Shown in pieces: positions 8,706 through 16,650 of a stretch of DNA of 64,000 nt (the first letter of the stretch is position 1; each line of letters starts with the position of its first letter). The notes under the pieces are model-generated. The model saw only the letters and a program-made list of their open reading frames with translations, made no database searches and was not told the DNA's origin. Source of the DNA: Methylobacterium sp. UNC378MF (GTDB taxonomy: Bacteria > Pseudomonadota > Alphaproteobacteria > Rhizobiales > Beijerinckiaceae). The translations under genes and the position numbers were made by a program. The stretch lies in contig NZ_FMWU01000017.1 in assembly GCF_900103195.1 (NCBI RefSeq), forward strand, positions 94,397 through 158,396, written 5' to 3'.

Positions 8706-10334
8706 ATGGCCCATTTCATCGACGCCCGTTCCACCCTGGTCAACGATGCCCTCGACGGCCTCGTCGCCGCGAGCGGCGGACGCCTGGCGCGGCTCGACGG
8801 CGACCCGGGCATACGCGTCGTCCTCCGCGCCGTCCCGGAACCCGGGACGGTCGCAGTGGTCTCCGGCGGCGGATCCGGTCACGAGCCGGCCCATGCCGGC
8901 TTCGTCGGGCCGGGTCTGCTGAGCGCAGCCGTCTGCGGCGACGTCTTCGCCTCGCCGAGCGTCGACGCGGTGCTGGCCGGAATCCTGGCGGTGACCGGAC
9001 CGGCCGGGTGCCTGCTCGTCATCAAGAACTACGCGGGCGACCGGCTGAATTTCGGCCTCGCCGCCGAGCGCGCCCGGGCGCTGGGCCACAGGATCGAGAC
9101 CGTGATCGTCTCCGACGACATCGCCCTTCCGGACGCCAAGCAGCCCCGCGGCGTCGCCGGAACGCTGTTCGTGCACAAGGTGGCCGGTCACGCCGCGGCG
9201 GCCGGAGAACCGCTCGAGACCGTGGCGGCGCTCGCCCGCCGGGCGGCCGGGGCGGCGAAGTCGCTCGGCATCGCCGTCTCCACCTGTACGATCCCCGGCT
9301 CGCCGCGCAGCGAGCGGCTGGTGGAGGGGCAGGCCGAGCTCGGCCTCGGCATCCACGGCGAGCCCGGCGCGGAACGCATCACCCTGCCGAAGGCCAGCGA
9401 TCTCGCCCGAATGATGGCCGAGCGTCTCGCGCAGGCCGTCACGGGTGCCGACCGGCTGGCGCTGCTCGTGAACAATCTCGGCTCCGCCTCCGCCCTGGAG
9501 ATGCAGACCCTCACCCGGGCGGTGCTTGCGACCGATCTGGGTCGGCGCGTCCGCCTGCTGCTCGGGCCCGCCCCGCTGATGACGGCGCTGGACATGCACG
9601 GCGCCTCGCTGTCGGTCCTGCCGCTCGACGACGCGCTGGAGCGCGCCCTGTCGGAGCCTGTTCCGGTCCCGGCCTGGCCCATGGCCGTCCGGATTCAGCC
9701 GCCGATCCTGCGAGAGCTGCCCGAGGGGCTCGCGGGCGAGACCTTCACGCCGTCGCACGATTCCGTCACAGCCGCGCGGATCCGGACCGTCGCACAGGCC
9801 CTGATCGTGTCCGAGGATGCCCTCAACGGCCTCGATGCCAAGGTCGGCGACGGCGACGCCGGCACGACCTTCGCCGGGGCGGCCCGCGCCGTCCAGGCCG
9901 ATCTCGACCGGTTGCCGCAGGCCGACCCGGCCGCGCTGTGCCGGGCGCTGGCCGAGCGGATCGGCCGCGCCGTGGGTGGATCGAGCGGCGTGCTCGGCTC
10001 GATCTTCTTCGCCGCGACGGCCTCGGCCCTCGCGGACGGCGCCCCCTGGCCCGAGGCGCTCGGGCAGGGCGTGGCGCGCGTGCAGGGCTACGGAGGCGCC
10101 CAGGCCGGCGACCGCACCCTCCTCGACGCCCTGATCCCCGCCGTCGCGGCTCTGAGGAGCGGCGACCTCGCGGCCGCCGCGGCGGCCGCCCGGGCCGGTG
10201 CCGAGGCCACGGCGCGCATGGATCGCGCCGGTGCGGGCCGCTCCAGTTACCTGGCGGCCGGGGACCTCGCCGGCGTCCAGGATCCCGGCGCCGCCGGCGT
10301 CGCGGCGGCGTTCGCGGCTCTGGCCGGGGCCTAG
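8706..10334 (+). CDS. Dihydroxyacetone kinase family protein (DhaK-DhaL fusion), ATP-dependent
   Basis: A 542-residue single-chain kinase. Residues 1 to about 325 form the DhaK domain, with GGGSGHEPAHAGFVG near residue 57 and the covalent-substrate histidine motif LGLGIHGEPG near 215. The rest is DhaL, with the Mg-ATP aspartates in GLDAKVGDGDAG and the GGSSGVLGS loop. Such fusions phosphorylate dihydroxyacetone, or in some lineages erythrulose or other keto-tetroses, with ATP rather than through the PTS. The start is the ATG at 8706. Its place directly behind the sugar/polyol importer (122 bp) suggests it phosphorylates the imported compound or its oxidised product. The family is certain; the substrate is inference. 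Confidence 0.9.
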   Translation: MAHFIDARSTLVNDALDGLVAASGGRLARLDGDPGIRVVLRAVPEPGTVAVVSGGGSGHEPAHAGFVGPGLLSAAVCGDVFASPSVDAVLAGILAVTGPAGCLLVIKNYAGDRLNFGLAAERARALGHRIETVIVSDDIALPDAKQPRGVAGTLFVHKVAGHAAAAGEPLETVAALARRAAGAAKSLGIAVSTCTIPGSPRSERLVEGQAELGLGIHGEPGAERITLPKASDLARMMAERLAQAVTGADRLALLVNNLGSASALEMQTLTRAVLATDLGRRVRLLLGPAPLMTALDMHGASLSVLPLDDALERALSEPVPVPAWPMAVRIQPPILRELPEGLAGETFTPSHDSVTAARIRTVAQALIVSEDALNGLDAKVGDGDAGTTFAGAARAVQADLDRLPQADPAALCRALAERIGRAVGGSSGVLGSIFFAATASALADGAPWPEALGQGVARVQGYGGAQAGDRTLLDALIPAVAALRSGDLAAAAAAARAGAEATARMDRAGAGRSSYLAAGDLAGVQDPGAAGVAAAFAALAGA

Positions 10335-10343
10335 GAACCGGGC

Positions 10344-10363
10344 GCCGCGCGTCGTCGCGCGGC
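10344..10363. other. GC-rich hairpin between kinase and dehydrogenase genes
   Basis: A perfect stem GCCGCGCG / CGCGCGGC closes a TCGT tetraloop ten bases after the kinase stop. No T-run follows, so it is not a canonical intrinsic terminator. It could attenuate, or protect the mRNA 3' end, between the kinase gene and the next gene 39 bp further on. Confidence 0.45.
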
Positions 10364-10402
10364 CTCCGTTGACGCTCCGCTCACCGAGGCCTACCCACAC
10401 CC

Positions 10403-11359
10403 ATGCGCACCTGCCTGATCCTCGACGATTACCAGCAGGCGGCCCTCGCCCTGGCAGACTGGGCGCGCCTCTCCGACCGCGTCGCCGTCTCCGCGATCGG
10501 CCAGCACATCCCGGACCGTGACGACCTCGTGGCGCGGATCGCGCAGGCCGAGATCCTCGTGATCATGCGCGAGCGGACACCGTTCCCGGCGGCGCTGCTG
10601 GAGCGGCTGCCGCGGCTGGAACTGCTCGTCACCAGCGGCATGCGCAACCTCGCCATCGACCTGGCGGCGGCCAAGGCGCGCAACGTTATCGTCTGCGGCA
10701 CCGATTCGAGCCCGACGCCGCCGACGGAGCTGACCTGGGCGCTGATCCTCGGCCTCGCCCGCCACGTGGCGTCGGAGAGCGGGACCCTGCGCGCGGGCGG
10801 TCCCTGGCAGAGCACGATCGGCACCGACCTCGCGGGCGCGACCCTCGGAATTTTCGGCCTCGGCAAGATCGGGACGCGGGTGGCCGAGATCGGGCGCGCC
10901 TTCGGCATGCGGGTGATGGCCTGGAGCCCGAATCTCGACGAGGCCCGCGCCTCCGCCGCCGGTGTCGAGCGGGCGGCCTCGAAGGAGGCGCTGCTGGAGG
11001 CGAGCGATGTCGTCACGATCCACCTCGTGCTGGGCGACCGGACGCGCGGCCTCCTCGGTTCGGCCGAGCTGCGCCGCATGCGCCGCGACGCCTTCCTGGT
11101 GAACACCTCCCGCGCACCGATCGTCGATCAGACCGCGCTGGTGCGGGCGCTGGAAGAGGGATGGATCGCCGGCGCGGGCCTCGACGTCTTCGAGACCGAG
11201 CCGCTGCCGGCCGACAGCCCGTTCCGCCGCCTGCCGAACGTGCTGGCGCTGCCGCATCTCGGCTACGTCTCGCGCAACAACTACCGGACCTTCTTCACCC
11301 AGGCGGTCGAGGACATCGAGACCTGGCTCGCCGGCGCCCCGATCCGGCGCCTGGGCTGA
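10403..11359 (+). CDS. D-2-hydroxyacid dehydrogenase, NAD(P)-dependent
   Basis: A 318-residue member of the D-isomer 2-hydroxyacid dehydrogenase family, which interconverts 2-oxoacids and D-2-hydroxyacids. The Rossmann motif is GIFGLGKIGTRVAEIGRAFG near residue 151. The catalytic set is visible: arginine in NTSRAPIVDQ, glutamate in the DVFETEPLP stretch, and the histidine in LALPHLGYVS. It follows the kinase on the same strand and probably belongs to the same pathway, acting opposite to, or with, the FAD-linked D-2-hydroxyacid oxidase of the divergent operon. Substrate unknown. Confidence 0.9.
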   Translation: MRTCLILDDYQQAALALADWARLSDRVAVSAIGQHIPDRDDLVARIAQAEILVIMRERTPFPAALLERLPRLELLVTSGMRNLAIDLAAAKARNVIVCGTDSSPTPPTELTWALILGLARHVASESGTLRAGGPWQSTIGTDLAGATLGIFGLGKIGTRVAEIGRAFGMRVMAWSPNLDEARASAAGVERAASKEALLEASDVVTIHLVLGDRTRGLLGSAELRRMRRDAFLVNTSRAPIVDQTALVRALEEGWIAGAGLDVFETEPLPADSPFRRLPNVLALPHLGYVSRNNYRTFFTQAVEDIETWLAGAPIRRLG

Positions 11360-11383
11360 CGTCGCGCGGGCCCGACCGCAGGC

Positions 11384-12481
11384 TCAGTCCCCGCGGGGAT
11401 CCAGCGCGTCGGCGAGCCCGTCGCCGATCAGGTTGAGCGCCACCAGCGTCGCGATCAGGAAGGCGGCCGGGGCCGCGAGCAGGTGGGGCGCCGCCTCGAT
11501 GGAGCGGGCGCCCTCGGCGATCAGGACGCCCCAGCTGGTCTGCGGCTCCTGAACGCCGAGCCCGAGGAACGACAGGAAGCTCTCCAGCAGGATCACCTGT
11601 GGCACCAGCAGCGTGGCCGTCACCGTCACCGGGCCGAGGGTGTTGGGCACGATGTGGTGGAGGAGGATGCGCGGCGTCCCGAGGCCGAGCGCCCGCGCGG
11701 CGCGGACGAAGTCGCGCTCGCGCAGCGACAGGGTCACGGCGCGCACGACCCGGGCCATGTCAAGCCACTCCACTGCGGCGATCGCCACCAGCATGAGCAG
11801 CAGGCTCGGGCGGAAGAACACCAGCAGCAGGATCACGAAGAACACGAAGGGCAGGGCGTACAGCACGTCGACGCCGCGCATCATCGCGGCATCGACGGCG
11901 CCCCCGACGAAGCCCGCCGTGGCGCCGTAGGCGACGCCGATAAGCAGGGCGACGAGACTGGCCGCGAGCCCGATCGCCAGCGAGATCCGGCCGGCGACGA
12001 GGCAGCGGGTCAGCAGGTCCCGGCCCTGGATGTCGGTGCCGAGGGGGAAGTGGAGGCGCCGGATCGGTACCGCGACGACGAGGCCGCCGTCCCGCTCGTC
12101 CACGACGACGGGCGTTCCGAACAGGGCCGAGCGCGGCAGGTAGACGAGGCTGCGCCGATCGACACCCGCGTCGGACGCCAGGGTGAGCCGCATTGTGTCG
12201 CCGTCGCGCTCGACGGCGTCGAGCCGCGCGCGCATCCGGAAGGCCAGACGCTCGAGCGCCGGCCGGAGACGCTCGGCGTCGGGCTGCGCGGTGAGGCCGG
12301 CCGGGAGCTGGCGCAGGTCCGGATAGGCGCGCTCGGGATCGTGGCCGGTGAGGCCCGGGCCGACCAGGCAGGCGAGGGCGATCAGGATCAGCACGGCGAG
12401 CGCCACCACGGCGGTTCGTTCCCGGGCGAACCGGAGGACGGCGCGCCGGGCCGGCCCCGGCACCGATCGGGTCGCCGTCAC
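11384..12481 (-). CDS. Oligopeptide-type ABC transporter permease (OppC/DppC family)
   Basis: A 365-residue permease. After the first helix (VVALAVLILIALACLVGP) there is a large periplasmic stretch of about 110 residues before the conserved HFPLGTDIQGRDLLTR entry to the core domain, followed by five more helices. The coupling loop is RAARALGLGTPRILLHHIVPN. The GTG start at 12481 overlaps the upstream permease stop (GTGA), so translation is coupled. It is the last gene of a leftward operon of binding protein and two permeases; no OppD or OppF ATPase follows, and the next gene is convergent. Confidence 0.9.
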   Translation of the reverse strand: MTATRSVPGPARRAVLRFARERTAVVALAVLILIALACLVGPGLTGHDPERAYPDLRQLPAGLTAQPDAERLRPALERLAFRMRARLDAVERDGDTMRLTLASDAGVDRRSLVYLPRSALFGTPVVVDERDGGLVVAVPIRRLHFPLGTDIQGRDLLTRCLVAGRISLAIGLAASLVALLIGVAYGATAGFVGGAVDAAMMRGVDVLYALPFVFFVILLLVFFRPSLLLMLVAIAAVEWLDMARVVRAVTLSLRERDFVRAARALGLGTPRILLHHIVPNTLGPVTVTATLLVPQVILLESFLSFLGLGVQEPQTSWGVLIAEGARSIEAAPHLLAAPAAFLIATLVALNLIGDGLADALDPRGD

Positions 12482-13401
12482 GCCGCCATCCTGAGGCGCG
12501 GGTCGAGCCACGCGCAGGCGAGGTCGGCGGCGAGGTTGAGCAGGATCACCAGCCCGGCCACGAGCAGGACCGTGCCCATCACCAGCGTGTAGTCGCGATT
12601 GAGCGCGCCCTCGACGAAGTAGCGGCCGATCCCCGGCAATCCGAAGATGGTCTCCACCACCACCGAGCCGGTGAGCAAAGCCGCCGCGAGCGGCCCGAGA
12701 TAGGCCACAACCGGCAGCAGCGCCCCGCGCAGAGCGTGCCGGGTGACGCGGGCCGGCGGCAGGCCGAGGCTGCGCATGGTGCGGACCGGCTGCGTCCGCA
12801 GGGCCTCGGCCAGCGAGGCGCGGGTGAGCCGGGCGAGCGCGCCGACCTGCGGCAGGGCCAGCGTGACGACGGGCAGGATCAGGTGGCTCGGGGCGCCGTC
12901 GCCCCAGCCGCCGAGCGGCAGCCAGCGCAGGGTCAGCCCGAAGGCGATCTGGAGCAGGGGCGCGACCACGAAGCTCGGCAGCGAGAGGGTCAGGGCGGCG
13001 CCGAAGCCCAGCAGCCGGTCCACGAATCCGCCGCGACGGAGCGCCGCCGCGATCCCGAGCCCGACCCCGAGCACCGTGGCCAGCCCGAGCGCGAGCGCGC
13101 CCAGCGTCGCGGAGACCGGCAGGCCCCGAGCGATCAGGTCGAGGACGTTCTGGTCGCGGAAGGAGAAGGACGGCCCCAGATCGCCCCGCGCCAGCGCCGC
13201 GAGGTAGCTCCCGAACTGCGCGAGCAGCGGCCGGTCGAGGCCGTAGACCCGGCGCAGGTTCTCCATGGCGGCGGGCGCCAGCGGCCGCTCCAGGTCGAAC
13301 GGTCCGCCCGGGGCGAGCCGCATCAGGAAGAAGCTCACCGTCACCACGGCGAGCAGCGTCGGCACCGCCTGGAGGAGGCGGCGCAGGATGAAGCGGATCA
13401 C
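12478..13401 (-). CDS. Oligopeptide-type ABC transporter permease (OppB/DppB family)
   Basis: A 307-residue permease with six helices, starting MIRFILRRLLQAVPTLLAVVTVSFFLMRLAPGG-like as in OppB/DppB. The coupling loop is RTMRSLGLPPARVTRHALR near residue 210, and the family end VVETIFGLPGIGRYFVEG is intact. It overlaps the binding-protein gene by four bases upstream and the OppC-type gene by four bases downstream, a tightly coupled trio. Confidence 0.92.
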   Translation of the reverse strand: MIRFILRRLLQAVPTLLAVVTVSFFLMRLAPGGPFDLERPLAPAAMENLRRVYGLDRPLLAQFGSYLAALARGDLGPSFSFRDQNVLDLIARGLPVSATLGALALGLATVLGVGLGIAAALRRGGFVDRLLGFGAALTLSLPSFVVAPLLQIAFGLTLRWLPLGGWGDGAPSHLILPVVTLALPQVGALARLTRASLAEALRTQPVRTMRSLGLPPARVTRHALRGALLPVVAYLGPLAAALLTGSVVVETIFGLPGIGRYFVEGALNRDYTLVMGTVLLVAGLVILLNLAADLACAWLDPRLRMAA

Positions 13402-14984
13402 GCGTCGAGCCTCATGAAGCGGGTCGGCGCGGCGTTACGCAGGTTCGGATGGTAGCCGTGCAGCCGCGGCGCGATCAGCGCCTTCGAGCGGTAGTGCATC
13501 AGCGGGATCCAGGGCAGCTCGCGCAGGGCGATCGCCTCCGCGTCGTAGAGCAGGCCGGCCCGGCGGGTGAGGTCGCGCTCGGTGGCGGCTCGCGTCATCA
13601 AGGCGTCGTAGGCGGCATCCGACCAATGGCCGGCATTCATGCCGTCATTCCCGCTCTGGAGCAGAAACAGGAAGTTCTGCGGATCGGAGTAGTCGGCGAT
13701 CCAGCTGTAGCGGGCGACGTCGAAGTGGCCGCCGTCGCGCAGGTAGGCGAAATGCGTCTTCGCGTCCGTGTAGACGAAGCGGGTCACGATCCCGAGGTCG
13801 CGCCACATCTCGCCGATCGCCACCGCGATGGTGCGGTTGTTGTCGCTGATGTTGAACCGGTATTCCACGGTGAGCGGCCGGTCCGGTCCGAATCCCGCCT
13901 CCGCGAGCAGCCGGCGCGCCTCCGCCTCGTGGTCGATCGGCAGGCCGAGGCGGCCCTCGGTCTCGGGGGGCGTGCGGTAATTGTCGAGGCCCTGCGGGCA
14001 CAGGGAGTAGGCCGGGCTCATGGTCCCGCCGTTGAGCCCGTCGGCGAGGTATTCGCGGTCGATGACGAGCGACAGCGCCCGGCGGACCCGCCGGTCCGAG
14101 AACGGCGCCTTGCGGGTGTTCACCACCAGCGCCGCGAGCCCCAGCGACGGGCCGAGCACCACCTGCGGCCCGAAGCGGCGACGCAGGTCGGCGATCTGGT
14201 CGACCGGCAGGTCGGAGAGCGAGTCGATCTCGCCGGCGGCGTAGCGGCGCACCGACGCGGCGATGTCGGGCGTCGGCAGGAAGGCGACGCGCCGGATCGC
14301 GAGGCTCGCCGCATCGGGATGGTGCGGGTTGGCCTCCAGCGTGATGGCGCCGCCCGGCACGCGGTCGGCGAGCCGGTACGGCCCGTTGGTCACGAGGTTG
14401 CCGGGCCGGGTGAAGCTGTCGCCGTAGCGCTCGACCGAGGCCCGGTGGACCGGCAGGGCGGTCTGATGGGTCAGGAGTTCCAGGATGTAGGGCGTCGGCT
14501 GCTCGAGGCTGATCGCGAGTCGGAGCGGCGACTCCGCGGCGACGCCGAGGGCGTCGGCCGGCTTCTCGCCGCGGTTCACCGCGGCGGCGTCGCGGATCGG
14601 GAACAGGATCTCGGCGTATTTCGCGGCCGTGGCCGGGTCGAGCATCCGGCGGAACGCGTAGACGAAATCCTCCGCGGTGACCGGCTCGCCGTTCGACCAG
14701 CGGCCGTCGGCGCGCAGGTCGAAATGCAGGCTCATTCCGTCCTCGGAGACCGACCAGGCGCGCGCCGCGCCCGGGATGATCGTGCCGCGGTTGTCGTAGG
14801 TGAGAAGCCCGTCGCAGAGGTCGCGCAAGATGTGCGCCTCCGCGACCGTGGACGAGCGGTGCGGGTCCAGGGTCTCGGGATCGGCGTCGTTGCCGCGGCG
14901 GTAGAGTGCGTCGGCCGCGCGGGCGGGCCGCACGGCCGCGAGGGCGATCGCGCCGGCCAACCAGTCGCGCCGGCGCGGGCGCAC
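13398..14984 (-). CDS. Peptide-type ABC transporter substrate-binding protein (OppA/DppA, SBP family 5)
   Basis: A 528-residue periplasmic binding protein with a short export signal of Tat character (RPRRRDWLAGAIALAAVRPARAAD). Family-5 hallmarks are NDADPETLDPHRSSTVAEA at the start, WSVSEDGMSLHFDLRADGRWSNGEPVTAEDFVYAFRRML-like order, GPYRL and a late HYRSKALIAPRLHGY. Family-5 proteins bind peptides, opines, glutathione or nickel complexes, so peptide is only the default guess. Two bases separate it from the upstream GlcG/HbpS-like gene. Confidence 0.9.
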   Translation of the reverse strand: MRPRRRDWLAGAIALAAVRPARAADALYRRGNDADPETLDPHRSSTVAEAHILRDLCDGLLTYDNRGTIIPGAARAWSVSEDGMSLHFDLRADGRWSNGEPVTAEDFVYAFRRMLDPATAAKYAEILFPIRDAAAVNRGEKPADALGVAAESPLRLAISLEQPTPYILELLTHQTALPVHRASVERYGDSFTRPGNLVTNGPYRLADRVPGGAITLEANPHHPDAASLAIRRVAFLPTPDIAASVRRYAAGEIDSLSDLPVDQIADLRRRFGPQVVLGPSLGLAALVVNTRKAPFSDRRVRRALSLVIDREYLADGLNGGTMSPAYSLCPQGLDNYRTPPETEGRLGLPIDHEAEARRLLAEAGFGPDRPLTVEYRFNISDNNRTIAVAIGEMWRDLGIVTRFVYTDAKTHFAYLRDGGHFDVARYSWIADYSDPQNFLFLLQSGNDGMNAGHWSDAAYDALMTRAATERDLTRRAGLLYDAEAIALRELPWIPLMHYRSKALIAPRLHGYHPNLRNAAPTRFMRLDA

Positions 14985-14986
14985 GG

Positions 14987-15424
14987 TCAGGCGCCGGTGT
15001 CCGGCTTCAGGCCGGCCGCCTCGATTCCGGCGACCGCGCAGATCTCGTCGTTGTCGGAGGTGTCGCCGGAGATGCCGACCGCGCCGAGGAGACGTCCGTC
15101 GCCGGAGCGGATCAGCACGCCGCCCGGCACCGGCACGAGGGCGGCGGGGCCGGCAAGGTGGGTGACGGCGGCGACGAAGTAGGGCTGCTGCTCCGCCCGC
15201 GCGTGGATCGCCCGGGAGCCGAGGCCCAGCGCCAGGGCGCCGTTGGCCTTACCGCTCGCGATCTCGGCGCGGCGCAGGGACGTGCCGTCCTCGACCGCGA
15301 CCGCCTTGAGCGCGCCGCGGGCATCGTAGACGACGACGGCGAGGGGCTTGAGCGTGCGGGTCCGAGCCTCCCGCAGGGCGGTGTCGACGACGGTGCGGGC
15401 GGCCTCGAGGGTCAGGTCGATCAT
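14987..15424 (-). CDS. GlcG/HbpS family protein (DUF336)
   Basis: A 145-residue protein of the GlcG/HbpS fold: an N-terminal helix (LEAARTVVDTALREA), the VVVYDARGALKAVAVEDGTSLRRAEIASGKA segment, and the glycine-rich VPGGVLIRSGDGRLLGAVGISGDTSDNDE that forms the ligand cleft. Family members occur with glycolate genes and as heme or cobalamin-associated sensors or carriers; the biochemical role is often unknown. It is the first gene of the leftward peptide-type transporter operon and abuts the binding-protein gene, so a ligand-handling role with that transporter is plausible. Confidence 0.85.
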   Translation of the reverse strand: MIDLTLEAARTVVDTALREARTRTLKPLAVVVYDARGALKAVAVEDGTSLRRAEIASGKANGALALGLGSRAIHARAEQQPYFVAAVTHLAGPAALVPVPGGVLIRSGDGRLLGAVGISGDTSDNDEICAVAGIEAAGLKPDTGA

Positions 15425-15541
15425 CGGATTCCAACACGGACGCCGCTCCGGGCGGCGACCCTATTCTTACGGACAGGGGCGCGACGGGTCCACCGACGCC
15501 CATCAGCCTGTCCGACGACCCCGGGTGGCCGCGTTACCGAG

Positions 15542-16570
15542 TCACGCCGGTCGCGCCGCCGGCAGACGAATGATGCTCGCCAGGAAAGCGTCGTAGCCGG
15601 ACGCGACCGCCTCCGGCTGCTCGAAATGCGGGAACGCGCCGGTCGGGAGTGTCTCGACGCGCCAGTTGGGCCGATCGGCGACCCGCGGCACGAGCCTGTA
15701 GTCGACGAAGTCGCCGCGCACGCCGTGCACCATCCAGACCGGCAGGCGCAGGCGCTCGTAGAGGCGCGTCGCGTCGGTGGGGAACAGGTGGCCCGCGATG
15801 AAGCAGAATGGGGCGTGCTCGGCGCCGGGCTGATGGGCCGAGGCGTAATCGTATGCGAGCAGCCCCTCGTCGATGTCGGACGAGCCGAAGGTTTTCCCCA
15901 GGAAGAATCGCATGCTCGGCCGCGTCACCAGGGCGTCGAAGAGCGGTCGCCCCAGGGGAGGGCGGTCGAGGACGCGGCGCAGCCACTCGCGGCCGCGATG
16001 GCCGTCCGGCGGCCCTTCCCCGGAGAGCCGCGCGTCGAATCCGGTCGGGCTGATCAGCGCGAGGCTGCGATAGGCGTCGGGCCGTTCCAGGCTCGCCCGC
16101 GCGAGGAACGAAGCCGAGAGCGACAGCGCCAGGGCGTCGATCGCCCAGCCGCCGTGGCGGCTCCGGATCTCGTCGACCGCCGCGTGGATCGCCTCCACCA
16201 TCAGGCGCGGCGTGTAGCGGCGGCGCGAGCGCTCCGAGAAGCCGAAACCCGGCAGGTCCAGAGCGTAGACCGGGCGCGTTCCGCGGTAGTGCAGGTACAG
16301 CGGCCGGACCTCGTAGGCATTCGCCGCCGCGTTGATCGAGTGAATCAGCAGGAGCGGCACGCCCACGGCCTCGACGGACCCATAGAGCGAGAGCGCGCCG
16401 GCGCGGCGGGTCCGGAGCCGCTCGTGCCGGCCTGGCAGGGCGGACGGCAGGGTCATCCGCCGGTTCACCGCGAGCGCGCTCCAGCCGACCAGGGCCGCGG
16501 CCGAGCCGACGAGCGTCAGGGCCGCCGCGGTCGCAGTAAGACCGGTGCGATGGCGGGACAGGGAACCCAT
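15542..16570 (-). CDS. Alpha/beta hydrolase, membrane-anchored N-terminus, variant nucleophile elbow
   Basis: A 342-residue hydrolase. Residues about 12-36 (TATAAALTLVGSAAALVGWSALAV) form one transmembrane anchor or uncleaved signal. The fold carries LLLIHSINAAANAYEVRP, YALDLPGFGFSERS, a nucleophile elbow at Ser150, Asp287 in HGVRGDFVD and His315 in GAFPHFEQPE. The elbow reads Ala-Leu-Ser-Leu-Ser instead of Gly-x-Ser-x-Gly, an uncommon but viable small-residue replacement. It lies 80 bp after the WcbI-like gene on the same strand. Substrate unknown; an ester or lactone hydrolase is the default. Confidence 0.85.
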   Translation of the reverse strand: MGSLSRHRTGLTATAAALTLVGSAAALVGWSALAVNRRMTLPSALPGRHERLRTRRAGALSLYGSVEAVGVPLLLIHSINAAANAYEVRPLYLHYRGTRPVYALDLPGFGFSERSRRRYTPRLMVEAIHAAVDEIRSRHGGWAIDALALSLSASFLARASLERPDAYRSLALISPTGFDARLSGEGPPDGHRGREWLRRVLDRPPLGRPLFDALVTRPSMRFFLGKTFGSSDIDEGLLAYDYASAHQPGAEHAPFCFIAGHLFPTDATRLYERLRLPVWMVHGVRGDFVDYRLVPRVADRPNWRVETLPTGAFPHFEQPEAVASGYDAFLASIIRLPAARPA

Positions 16571-16650
16571 CGGAACACCTCGTCGTCCATCCCGCTACGG
16601 CGGGCCGTGCGCGACAACGCCGGGACCGAAGGGAAGTGCCCGGCCGGACG

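Noticed and set aside
8562..10400. 612-residue open frame antisense to the Dha-type kinase
   Set aside because: The forward strand has complete DhaK and DhaL motifs; the reverse frame has none.
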